Below, one piece after another: positions 16,407 to 24,669 of a DNA stretch of 37,579 bases. The first letter of the stretch is position 1. Every line of letters begins with the position of its first letter. The notes beneath the pieces are model-generated. The model was not told where the DNA came from and made no database searches. It saw only the letters and a program-made list of their open reading frames with translations. Source of the DNA: Kiritimatiellia bacterium (GTDB taxonomy: Bacteria; Verrucomicrobiota; Kiritimatiellia; RFP12; UBA1067); NCBI GenBank assembly GCA_017450695.1, contig JAFSTA010000172.1:1-37579 (forward strand), read 5' to 3'. Both the position numbers and the translations under genes were made by a program.

Positions 16407-17458
16407 GATACAGTCCCTTTCCTTGACAAGGTATGTTTTCTCGACAAAAGCATCTTAATCAGACTTACCGCATGGGGAATTTTTTCTTTTGCAAAGTCCC
16501 AAGCGGTCTTGTTTTCGCGTGACCGAATAGATGTATCCGTATAGGGAAGAAGATATTCCGCAACTTCAGCATGACCACGAATACATGCTTTTATAAGTGG
16601 TGTGAATCCATTTGAATCTTGTTGATTTGTACATGCGCCGTGTTCTACAAGAGACTTGACGAAATCTAAGTTGCCATGCCACGCGGCAATCATCAAGGCA
16701 GTGTTGCCTGCATTTTTTCCCTCAGAGCAATGATCCACATCTGCACCTTCAAGTAACAACATCGAAAATATTTGTTTATTTCGCATTTGGATTGCGTGAC
16801 ATAACGGAGGCAACTTATAGTTCGCATCATCGCACTTATCGATATCTAGGTTGGGTAATGATAGTAAAAGTTTTACACTTGAAATGTCTCGATTCCGTAT
16901 TGCGCTAATTAAAGGAGTAAATCCCGTTTTGCTATTTCTTGCATTGATATCTGGATTTCTAGAAACGATTTGTTTTAACTTTTCCAAATCCCTATTTTCC
17001 AAAGATTGAAACAAATCAAATGTGGCTTGACGGTCGTACATTGACTTTTGCATAGTGAAAGTTGTTTCAAAATCTACAACTGTCATGATTTTGATTTGGC
17101 TTGTATTACTCGAATACAACGGGAAAAAGATGTCCTCCGAGAGAACATATATTTCGGTTTCAGGATGGGTCTTATGGATAAAAAGCGCAGTGTCAAGAAT
17201 GCGTTTGTCATGGAGTGTATTATTGGAATGGTCGTCAAGTACCAGAAATCTATAGCTGTCCTTTTTTTGAAATTCATTAAAGGACTTCATCACAAGCCAT
17301 GCTTGTTGACTTTTTCTCCCATGATCTTTCTGAAAATTAATTTCATCGAGTATTGTCTGCGTTATGCAGATAAAGTCAATTTTAAGTGAATCTAATGCAT
17401 AAATGATTCGAGGACGTTGTAAAAGAACACTTGAGTCAAGTATGATTAGGGTTTTCAT
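16403..17458 (-). CDS. PIN-domain nuclease fused to ankyrin repeats
   Basis: This is a 351-aa protein. Residues 1-135 form a PIN domain similar to the one at the N-terminus of PhoH2-type proteins: LDSSVLLQRP with D8, E39 in ILDEI, D89 in DKRILDTA, and D109 in LSEDI give the acidic metal-binding set, so it looks catalytically intact. Residues about 145-340 hold five ankyrin repeats (GFTPLISAIRNRD, PPLCHAIQMRN, NTALMIAAWHGN, GFTPLIKACIRGH, KTAWDFAKE). PIN domains are mostly endoribonucleases, and ankyrin repeats bind proteins. No antitoxin-like partner is adjacent, unlike VapBC modules. Start ATGA overlaps the lipase-like gene's stop. It is AT-rich and is the first gene of the cytoplasmic block. 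Confidence 0.9.
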   Translation of the reverse strand: MKTLIILDSSVLLQRPRIIYALDSLKIDFICITQTILDEINFQKDHGRKSQQAWLVMKSFNEFQKKDSYRFLVLDDHSNNTLHDKRILDTALFIHKTHPETEIYVLSEDIFFPLYSSNTSQIKIMTVVDFETTFTMQKSMYDRQATFDLFQSLENRDLEKLKQIVSRNPDINARNSKTGFTPLISAIRNRDISSVKLLLSLPNLDIDKCDDANYKLPPLCHAIQMRNKQIFSMLLLEGADVDHCSEGKNAGNTALMIAAWHGNLDFVKSLVEHGACTNQQDSNGFTPLIKACIRGHAEVAEYLLPYTDTSIRSRENKTAWDFAKEKIPHAVSLIKMLLSRKHTLSRKGTVS

Positions 17459-20400
17459 GGCATATTCACCTCAATCTTGAAGAAGCGGTGGGCGGAGTTG
17501 GTGGGGGTGGCCCATTCCGGGTCGGTGAGATTGCGCTTGCCGTAGATGACATAGCGGCGTTCGCTTCCGAGGTCTGGATACCAGCGGAAACGGATCCCGT
17601 TCCCGTCCGGCGAAACGGAGGTGATCTTGAATTGGTCCGTTGGATCGTTCGGGTCGGTACCGGCCAGGTAGTCTTGCCATACGCGTAACTCCCGACCGGA
17701 GGCGTCACGTTTCCCGGTCAGGTTCATGGCGGCTTGTTCAAAGTCTTGCCGCAGATAGTATCGGGGGGATTCCATTGCGGCATCCGCGACAATGGACGAG
17801 GCAACGACCAGTTTGTCCCGCAGCCATGAGAATGGCACGGCGATCGGTGTGCAAGAGGTGTTTTGATCGGCAAGCTGAGAGACGGGAATCAGATCTCCGG
17901 AGGGAATCGGATCGGAAGGATCGCCGTCGCCGCGAGTACTCCAGATTGCGCGGAGCACCGTGTCGCCCGCACCAGCCAACGTGGATTCATCGACCAAAGT
18001 TCCGGACTGCGTTTCCCAACCCGCGAACCGATAGTCGGGATGGCTTGCGACGGGCAGAGATCCGAACGCGTATCCGACATCGTATATCCCCGTCCCGCCA
18101 TCAGGACTTTGCGAATCGGAGAGACTGGCGCTTTCACCGCAGTCGAACCGCACGGAGACGGTTTGACGGTAGAGGGCGCGGACGATGCGCCCTGATGTGA
18201 TGTTTGTGTAGGGCTTGTCCCAGCCTGCGAAACGCCAGTTCGCGTTCGCCTCGATCTCAGGAGGAACGGCGTCACTCCCTTCATCGACGGTCTGCTTGCG
18301 GTCGCCGGATGCAATCGTCCCGTAGGTTCCGGGGACGAACACGACGTTCCACGTCTTGACATACTGCGCGGTCACGGTGGTGTGTTCCGTTATCGTTTCA
18401 AATGACGTGTCCCACCCTGTGAAGCGGTATCCCTTTTTCGCTTCGACATCCGGGGCGATGGCGCGTCCGCCCACATCGACGGCCTGGTTCGTTACGCCGA
18501 TGACCAACACTCCGTTTTCGCCGATGTCGAATGTGACATTTCTCGTTTCCACGTATTGCGCGCGGACGATGCGCCCCGACGTGATGTTCGTGTACGCGTT
18601 GTTCCAACCGGTGAAACGCCAGTTCGGTTTCGCCTCGATCTCCGGCGGGATGGCGTCGCTTCCTTCATCGACGGTCTGCTTGCGGTCGCCGGATGCAATC
18701 GTCCCGTAGGTTCCGGGAACGAACACGACGTTCCAGGTCTTGACGTACTGGGCGGTTACGGTCAAGTTTGTCGTGACGGAGTCCCATGCGCCGTCCCATC
18801 CCGTGAAACGGTATCCGGTGGATACGGAGACTTCCGGCGCCTCAATCTCGCCGGGGATCCAGAGACGGCTTCCGTCTCCCTGGAGCGTACCGTGATCACC
18901 GGGACGGAACGTGACTGCCGGAATGCTCTGCCAGCTGACCACCTTCAGCAGTGCGCAGTTGTAAGGCATCCCCTCGTCGAGCCAGTCGGGATCATCCTCA
19001 AACTCATCGTAGGCTTCATCGTTTTTCTCGAAACGGAACGTCCAGACGTGCGTGCCGTCATCCGTGACGTCGTTGGTCAGCGTGTTCCAGTCACCGCCCG
19101 TATCGTAGAGTTCATCCAGAAGCTCCCCGTCCAAATAGAGTTGCAGCGGGGTGATTCCGTCCACGTTCCGGTCGCACACGAGTCTGCCGTTTCCGGTTGT
19201 CGTGAGGGACAACTCGCCGCGTCTACCGTTACCCCAGTCGGTACTGGTGGAACCTGGATAGGAGTCGAGTCGGACGGCTTCAATCCCATTGTTGTCGAAC
19301 CGGGCGGAGACGGGACCGGAACAAGCGACAGACGCAAACTCACATCCCTTTTCACGCAGGTCATTTGCCAGCAATGCGGATAGTTCCGTTGTCGTCGGCG
19401 AAATGAAAACGGACGCGGGTTCGCTTAACCCGCTTTCCATCATCCGGTAGATTTCGAAGTCCTCGTCGTAAGATTCGGTTTCGGGATCGAACCATTCGGG
19501 AACCGTCTCCAGATAGTACCAGTAGTTCGACCCCGCCGCTTTGTCCCCGTTGTCCCACACGGTGATTGAAAAGACCTTGCCCGCTTCCGTCTCGGTCACC
19601 AACAATTCCAGCTCGACAATGTCCTCCTCCCAATCTTCCTCTTCGTCGTCCCATGCGACATCTTCTCCGGTATCCCATTCATCCGACAAATCCCAATAGT
19701 AATCATCCGGGGAGAGGTGGCATACGAGAGTTCTTTCGCCGTCCGGCGAGTCGGCACGCCAGAGACGGTAGGCGGGCAGGACGCAGGCGAAATCGTCGAT
19801 GGGGAAGGTGTCCCAGGAGACCAGCACGTGGTGGCGGCTTTCGGTTTCGCGACGGACATTGAACAGCTGAATCTCATCGATTACAGGTACGGGGTAACGG
19901 ACAAAGCCTTCCACGAGTTCGCTTGCGCTTGTGTCGTCAGCCGTTTTCGCGACGATCCAATAACTGTATTCAAATCCCGGCGCGACGTTCGTGTCGAGGT
20001 AACGTGTCGCGGTCGTGGTGGCGATGGGGACGATCCCATCTTCTTGGGAGCAACAGGAGTTTTCGCGGAAAACTTGATAGTAGCTTGCTCCCTGCACAGC
20101 GCTCCATGTGATCAAAATCGAGTTGGTCGATGCGCCGCACTGGGCGGTGACATTTCCCGCAACGGAAATGTGACGGATGGCGGAGATTGCCGAACTGCAG
20201 ATACTGGCGCCGGCGGTGTCCTTCGCCTCGATCCAGTACCAGTACTGTTTGCCGGGCATAGCGGAAGAATCCGTGTAGGTACGGGTGGTAGAGCTGACCG
20301 CCGCGATCATCGAGGCGTTCTCCCGCGAATTGGTAGCGCTTCTCCAAATTGTGTAGGTGCTGGCGGACGGTGTCGCTGTCCATGTCAGCTTGATCCCGGA

Positions 20401-22110
20401 GCCGACATCATTGATGTCCGCAGTGGTTTCCCACTTCGTCCACTTCGCGTAGAGTGTGGTATCGTATGCCAGTGTGTATTTGCGGGAGCTGACACCTTTC
20501 GCGGAATAGTACTGCGTTCCGCTCCCGTTCTGCCCGGTGTAGTAGCCTCCGAAAAGATAGCCGTCCTTCGCCGGGATGGTGATGGTCGGCATGTCAGAAT
20601 CAAAGGTGGCATAGGTCGAGGAAGTGCCACCGCTTCCAGCTGCACGATCAAGCGTTACGAGATAGGTGTTGGCGTACCATCTCGCATACAGCGTGGTGTT
20701 ATTTTCAGGAACATAACTGTAACTGCTGACATAACTTCCGATTGAGTTTGTCCAGTATGTACAGCTGTAACCTGTCCGGTAGGCTGTCGGAAGTGTACCA
20801 TACGTCATTCCCGCCGCATACGTACGCTGCGACGGATAGACATAATAGCCGCCATTCGCATCGAAGGTGATTGTGACTTGCGATTTGATCCGCAGCACGT
20901 TGACTCTCCCGCCGGTCACGGAAACGGAACTCTTCCGAAACGCGGGCGTGGTCTGCGAGGCTGCGCCCGTCAGTTCGTAAGTCCCGGTCGGCATCGTGCC
21001 GAAAATAAACTCGATGCCGTATGGTTGCGATTCCGTTCCAGCCGCACCGTGGTCCCGAAAAGAGGGGGTGACCGTGCTGTATGTACTCTGGTTATAAAAC
21101 TCGGTAATCAGTTTGCTGGTTCCCGCTTGATATTGCGCAGGATAGCCGTAGGCATCCGTAATCTGATAGAACAACCCGCCTGTTTCGGTAACGGCGGCGG
21201 GAGGGGAATAACTCAGCGAAGACTGCGGATAGGCGTACCCGTAGCGCAGATACCATTTGACCAGAACATAGACATCATCGGATGTTCCTTTGGTACACTG
21301 GTACAGTACATCCGTTGCGTCCGCTTTGCCCGCCGCCGCGCCCCCAAGACCACCGAGGATGATACCGCCGATTCCGCCTGTGAGAATCCCTCCGATCAGT
21401 GCCCCCCAGAACGATCCGGTAGATGTGCTGGACGAAAGGATGGGCGCGTGGCACTTGTTGACATATCGGCATGGCGCGTCGCCCAGCGCGGCCGACCAGA
21501 CATGGACGAGCCCGTCCCACCTCGAATTGTTCTTGGTGTCATATACGCCCGCGATACAGAGCGTATTGGGGAGCGTCTTCCCGTTGAAATGCCAGGCGTC
21601 CGCCAGTTCCCAGAGGAAGATAGAGCCGTATTTCATTTGGTCGGCTTGTTTCCCTGCAAGATCCAGCGAGTTGTCGTTCTCCATGTTCTGCCCGTAATGC
21701 GGAGTTCCGAGCGTGATAAACCTCCCTAGACACTGCCTGTCAATCAGGTTGTATGCGAGCATCGCGCGGACGATCAGGCCGCCCATGCTGTGCGCCACGA
21801 GATCGACCGGCTGCATTCCGTTTTCGTAGTACAGCTCCGCGATTTCGTTCGCGACGCTCTCCGCGACAGTCCGGATCGGCGTGTTTTTGTTGTTGCCGAA
21901 CGCAGAACTGTAGTAGGAATAGGCATGGAGGTCGGACTCGGCATATCCGGCATCGGACTTCAAAAGTTTGATCATGTTGTTCCAGACAGATCCGGCATCG
22001 CTCGAACTGTTCAAATCGTACCCGTGCAGGAAGACGACGGGGCGTAGTGCCAACAGGTTGGCGGCCAGCATCAGGGTTGAGAGAAATGGAAGAATGTACT
22101 TTTTGTTCAT
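17455..22110 (-). CDS. Giant secreted lipase-like alpha/beta hydrolase with FnIII and InlB-type repeats
   Basis: This is a 1551-aa protein with a signal peptide (about 1-22). An alpha/beta hydrolase domain follows: oxyanion HG at 29-30, nucleophile Ser108 in AHSMGG, a probable Asp in the SRWDGLVHVW stretch and His in NKCHAPI. This layout fits triacylglycerol lipases and PGAP1-like hydrolases. A glycine-rich hydrophobic stretch (about 235-260) may contact lipid. Downstream are InlB/Listeria-Bacteroides repeats, FnIII domains, an acidic linker, several GYRFTGW repeats and a C-terminal segment (AGTDPNDPTDQF ... RFFKIEV) that I associate with secreted proteins of this lineage. It probably hydrolyses lipid or ester bonds outside the cell. 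The start overlaps the upstream stop by 4 nt without a strong ribosome binding site, suggesting translational coupling. Confidence 0.9.
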   Translation of the reverse strand: MNKKYILPFLSTLMLAANLLALRPVVFLHGYDLNSSSDAGSVWNNMIKLLKSDAGYAESDLHAYSYYSSAFGNNKNTPIRTVAESVANEIAELYYENGMQPVDLVAHSMGGLIVRAMLAYNLIDRQCLGRFITLGTPHYGQNMENDNSLDLAGKQADQMKYGSIFLWELADAWHFNGKTLPNTLCIAGVYDTKNNSRWDGLVHVWSAALGDAPCRYVNKCHAPILSSSTSTGSFWGALIGGILTGGIGGIILGGLGGAAAGKADATDVLYQCTKGTSDDVYVLVKWYLRYGYAYPQSSLSYSPPAAVTETGGLFYQITDAYGYPAQYQAGTSKLITEFYNQSTYSTVTPSFRDHGAAGTESQPYGIEFIFGTMPTGTYELTGAASQTTPAFRKSSVSVTGGRVNVLRIKSQVTITFDANGGYYVYPSQRTYAAGMTYGTLPTAYRTGYSCTYWTNSIGSYVSSYSYVPENNTTLYARWYANTYLVTLDRAAGSGGTSSTYATFDSDMPTITIPAKDGYLFGGYYTGQNGSGTQYYSAKGVSSRKYTLAYDTTLYAKWTKWETTADINDVGSGIKLTWTATPSASTYTIWRSATNSRENASMIAAVSSTTRTYTDSSAMPGKQYWYWIEAKDTAGASICSSAISAIRHISVAGNVTAQCGASTNSILITWSAVQGASYYQVFRENSCCSQEDGIVPIATTTATRYLDTNVAPGFEYSYWIVAKTADDTSASELVEGFVRYPVPVIDEIQLFNVRRETESRHHVLVSWDTFPIDDFACVLPAYRLWRADSPDGERTLVCHLSPDDYYWDLSDEWDTGEDVAWDDEEEDWEEDIVELELLVTETEAGKVFSITVWDNGDKAAGSNYWYYLETVPEWFDPETESYDEDFEIYRMMESGLSEPASVFISPTTTELSALLANDLREKGCEFASVACSGPVSARFDNNGIEAVRLDSYPGSTSTDWGNGRRGELSLTTTGNGRLVCDRNVDGITPLQLYLDGELLDELYDTGGDWNTLTNDVTDDGTHVWTFRFEKNDEAYDEFEDDPDWLDEGMPYNCALLKVVSWQSIPAVTFRPGDHGTLQGDGSRLWIPGEIEAPEVSVSTGYRFTGWDGAWDSVTTNLTVTAQYVKTWNVVFVPGTYGTIASGDRKQTVDEGSDAIPPEIEAKPNWRFTGWNNAYTNITSGRIVRAQYVETRNVTFDIGENGVLVIGVTNQAVDVGGRAIAPDVEAKKGYRFTGWDTSFETITEHTTVTAQYVKTWNVVFVPGTYGTIASGDRKQTVDEGSDAVPPEIEANANWRFAGWDKPYTNITSGRIVRALYRQTVSVRFDCGESASLSDSQSPDGGTGIYDVGYAFGSLPVASHPDYRFAGWETQSGTLVDESTLAGAGDTVLRAIWSTRGDGDPSDPIPSGDLIPVSQLADQNTSCTPIAVPFSWLRDKLVVASSIVADAAMESPRYYLRQDFEQAAMNLTGKRDASGRELRVWQDYLAGTDPNDPTDQFKITSVSPDGNGIRFRWYPDLGSERRYVIYGKRNLTDPEWATPTNSAHRFFKIEVNMP
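18175..18750 (-). repeat. Near-identical duplicated DNA within the lipase-like gene
   Basis: About 195 bp at 18176-18368 recurs at 18551-18743 with few changes (shared: GCGCGGACGATGCGCCC and GACGGTCTGCTTGCGGTCGC). It encodes the InlB-type repeat with GTYGTIASGDRKQTVDEGSD. The segment between them is a more diverged copy. The similarity suggests recent duplication or gene conversion. Confidence 0.8.
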
Positions 22111-22877
22111 GGTTTTTGTTCCAGTTGAGAAAGGAGTTTGGATGCCGATTCCCGAACCGGCGGCATCATCGCGTCGTCGGAAAGCGAGCGGAGTTCAGCC
22201 GCGACCTCCGGGGGAACGGCACCGTTCCGGACGGCAATCTCGCACCGCAGCAGGGAAAGAGATTCTCGCTCGTGGCGTTTAACCGCCAGTCCTTGCATCC
22301 GGTCGAGAATCTCTGAAAAATCGCCACGTTCGTTGCAATCCATCAGGAAACGGAGAGACCGGCGAAGCTGCGCGAAGGATGCGTTCGGCGCGTTTGCCGT
22401 TTCGCGTGCAAACGCCGCGTTCATTTCCGGCCACCGTTCGTTGTCGGCGATGTCGGCGAACTCCAGCAGCAGGTTGGGCGAGTTTGTCGCGTAGGCGATG
22501 CCGAATGCGTGGAACTCGTTGGTGTTCCTTGCCCTCGCGTAAAGCGTCATGACATCCGTCGCGAATAAGTCCACGCGGTTGGTCGTCAACCAGCTCCTCG
22601 CCTCGCGGATGTAGTCGTCAATCTTCCCTGCCCTGCGCAACGCCAGCAGACGTTCCGCCTCGGCAATCCGAATGGCGTCGTCCGCAAGAGGTGGCGCATT
22701 CGTTCCGCGGAACGGATAATCCTCATCGTGCGCAGCGCGGTCGATTTTCCCCGAAACGGAAGGGGGAACGGGTGTACCCTCACGCCTTTTCCCACCGGGC
22801 GAGCGGAAAAGGAAATAACTCCCCGCAGTCAAGACGGCAACGAGAAGGATCGCAAGTCTGGCGTTCCGTTTTTCCAC
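22107..22877 (-). CDS. Membrane-anchored helical-repeat protein of unknown function
   Basis: This 256-aa protein starts at GTG (22877), 3 nt after the upstream stop; no in-frame ATG exists until near the C-terminus, so GTG is the best choice. One N-terminal hydrophobic segment (LAILLVAVLTAGSYFLF) acts as anchor or uncleaved signal. The rest is helical, possibly TPR/HEAT-like (AERLLALRRAGKIDDYIREA; ESASKLLSQLEQKP). The predicted topology puts the helical domain outside the cytoplasmic membrane. It overlaps the lipase-like gene by 4 nt, so a chaperone or partner role for that enzyme is plausible but unproven. Its layout resembles that of the secreted helical protein at 1-738, which also neighbours a giant hydrolase. 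Confidence 0.8.
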   Translation of the reverse strand: MEKRNARLAILLVAVLTAGSYFLFRSPGGKRREGTPVPPSVSGKIDRAAHDEDYPFRGTNAPPLADDAIRIAEAERLLALRRAGKIDDYIREARSWLTTNRVDLFATDVMTLYARARNTNEFHAFGIAYATNSPNLLLEFADIADNERWPEMNAAFARETANAPNASFAQLRRSLRFLMDCNERGDFSEILDRMQGLAVKRHERESLSLLRCEIAVRNGAVPPEVAAELRSLSDDAMMPPVRESASKLLSQLEQKP

Positions 22878-22880
22878 CCT

Positions 22881-23771
22881 TTACTCTTTCCCCTTCTTTT
22901 GTATGACCCGCAGGACTAAAGTTTCGTATTCCTCTTGCGTGATCGTGCCCGCGTCGCGCAGTTGCTTTAGCTTTTCCACCGTTCCCGAAAGCCCCGGGCT
23001 GGGGACTGCCGGACAGGGCGAGGATGCCGTCGCCGCAGGTACCGTTGCGGCCGGAATCGCCCGGACGACCGGGGCGGCGGGCGGTTGCCCGGCGGGAGGC
23101 GGGGAAGAAGTGACCGGCGCGACCGGTTTTGCGGAGGACACTGGCGGTTGCCCGGCGGGAGGCGGGGGAGGAGTGACCGGCGCAACCGATTTTACGGGTA
23201 CCGCAGGTGTTTTCACGGCAGAAGGCGAGGAATAAATGACTGGCGCGAGCGGTTTTGCGGAGGACACTGGCGTCGGTTGCTTTTGGAGAGTTGGGGCGGG
23301 GGCGGCAACCGTCGGCGTTGTCTGTTTCCGGATCGGCGGGGGCTGATTCGGCTTACACACCAAGTGGGCGTTCACTGGAGTTTCATCCAGATTAAACATC
23401 GCCCCGGTAATCGGGTCGATGATGACCAATCCAGGAAGTCCTCCGATAATCAGGTTTCCAAAATACCAACCGCTCATTTGTGCGGAAAGTTGCTGTGTAT
23501 CGCTGTAGTACCCTGCCTTTTCAAACGTAAAGGTGTATTTGCCGCGCGAGAAATATCCGCTTCCCGACTTTAACGTAACCGTGGCGGGCGTTCGTTCGGT
23601 TGCACAGATGTTTCCGCTTCTGTCCCGAACGGTGACAAGTGTACCATCCACATTTGAACGCAACGGGATCTGGTAGCGTGAGCGACTAAAGATACTGGCG
23701 CATCCGGCGGTGAAAAGTACGAGACACGCGCATGCCGCTTGGCTGATTCCGGTCCGTGTTTTGTTTTCCAT
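22881..23771 (-). CDS. Lipoprotein with PEGA-like domain, proline-rich linker and SHOCT domain
   Basis: This 296-aa protein starts at the ATG at 23771, which has GGAGG upstream; an earlier in-frame codon at 23795 lacks such a site. The signal ends in a lipobox (FTAGC), predicting a lipid-anchored protein. Residues about 30-140 are PEGA-like (LKSGSGYFSRGKYTFTFEKAGYY). A long Pro/Ala/Val-rich linker follows, with repeated blocks such as PPPPAGQPPVSSAKPVAPV. A C-terminal SHOCT helix pair (LKQLRDAGTITQEEYETLVLR) ends the protein. SHOCT is a short oligomerisation-type domain of unclear role. It is the third of three consecutive SHOCT lipoproteins in the operon. Confidence 0.85.
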   Translation of the reverse strand: MENKTRTGISQAACACLVLFTAGCASIFSRSRYQIPLRSNVDGTLVTVRDRSGNICATERTPATVTLKSGSGYFSRGKYTFTFEKAGYYSDTQQLSAQMSGWYFGNLIIGGLPGLVIIDPITGAMFNLDETPVNAHLVCKPNQPPPIRKQTTPTVAAPAPTLQKQPTPVSSAKPLAPVIYSSPSAVKTPAVPVKSVAPVTPPPPPAGQPPVSSAKPVAPVTSSPPPAGQPPAAPVVRAIPAATVPAATASSPCPAVPSPGLSGTVEKLKQLRDAGTITQEEYETLVLRVIQKKGKE

Positions 23772-23784
23772 CGATGTTCGCCTC

Positions 23785-24669
23785 CTATTTCTCATGAATT
23801 CGCTTGGAAAGCCGCTCGAACTCCTCCTTGGAGATCGTCCCCGCGTCGAGCAGTTGCTTCAGGCGGATCTGTTCGGGGGATGGCGGAGGCGCGGCCTTGG
23901 GCGCGACGGGTTGCACGGCGCTTGTCTTTACGGCCGTTGATTGCGGCTTGCTTTCCTGGGGCAGCGGGTTCTGGCTGAAAAACGTCTGCAAGCTGACGAG
24001 TGCCTTGTTGACATGTTCCACAAGCGTCCTGCCGTACATCCGGTAGGTGTACTTGCAGTAGTAGGCGCCTTGCACGCACGCGTGCATCTGGTCTCTCTCG
24101 GTCGCCCGCCACGTCCAGACGACACGGCCTCTCCGATCCTGCAGGGTGAGACGCAGATCCAGCCTCTGCATGGACGCATTGACCGGCGCCGCGCCGACCC
24201 AGCTCAGCGGCGCAAAAATCGAAACGCCGTAGGTGAAGTAGGCTCGCGAGTAACGCATATTCTCAATGGATCCGGACAAAACATAGTCCGCGTCCCCCGC
24301 CGAATTGCTTCCGTTCGCCAGATTGACGCTCTGGAAGAGACCGCTCCGCGTGAAACAGGCGGCGGTGGCGCGGGTGATGTCGTCCGACGCGGAGACCTGA
24401 AAGTAATTCGGATACCGCCGTTCAATCCGGTCGTACTTCGACCAGCCGAGAGGGTAAAACGGGATGTACGCGAGGCCGATCCGGTTCAGTTCGAAGTGCC
24501 CCCTGTTGTCGGCAAACGGCATGATGCCAAGTCTTGGCCGTTGCCGCGTACCCAAACTCAGCAATGCGGTCTTTTCTGTCGGGACGCGGAAGATCGGATG
24601 TTCGCCCGTGTTGTAACACCCGCCCAACAACAGCGCAGAGGCGGAAAGAACTAGAATGGTTCGCTTCAT
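23785..24669 (-). CDS. SHOCT-domain lipoprotein (second of three)
   Basis: This 294-aa protein has its ATG at 24669 overlapping the upstream stop (ATGA) and an AGGAGG site 6 nt away. The longer in-frame extension to 24921 lies inside the upstream gene and is rejected. The signal ends in a lipobox (LLGGC). The body (RLGIMPFADNRG, then a region mentioning repeated Tyr/Phe such as IPFYPLGWSKY) resembles outer-membrane lipoproteins that build a beta-sandwich, but I cannot name the family. The C-terminus is a Pro-rich linker plus SHOCT (RLKQLLDAGTISKEEFERLS). It probably sits at the inner face of the outer membrane. Confidence 0.83.
   Translation of the reverse strand: MKRTILVLSASALLLGGCYNTGEHPIFRVPTEKTALLSLGTRQRPRLGIMPFADNRGHFELNRIGLAYIPFYPLGWSKYDRIERRYPNYFQVSASDDITRATAACFTRSGLFQSVNLANGSNSAGDADYVLSGSIENMRYSRAYFTYGVSIFAPLSWVGAAPVNASMQRLDLRLTLQDRRGRVVWTWRATERDQMHACVQGAYYCKYTYRMYGRTLVEHVNKALVSLQTFFSQNPLPQESKPQSTAVKTSAVQPVAPKAAPPPSPEQIRLKQLLDAGTISKEEFERLSKRIHEK

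Noticed and set aside
16403-17458. VapBC-type toxin-antitoxin pair
   Set aside because: No small antitoxin gene is adjacent; the neighbours overlap by 4 nt and encode large enzymes.
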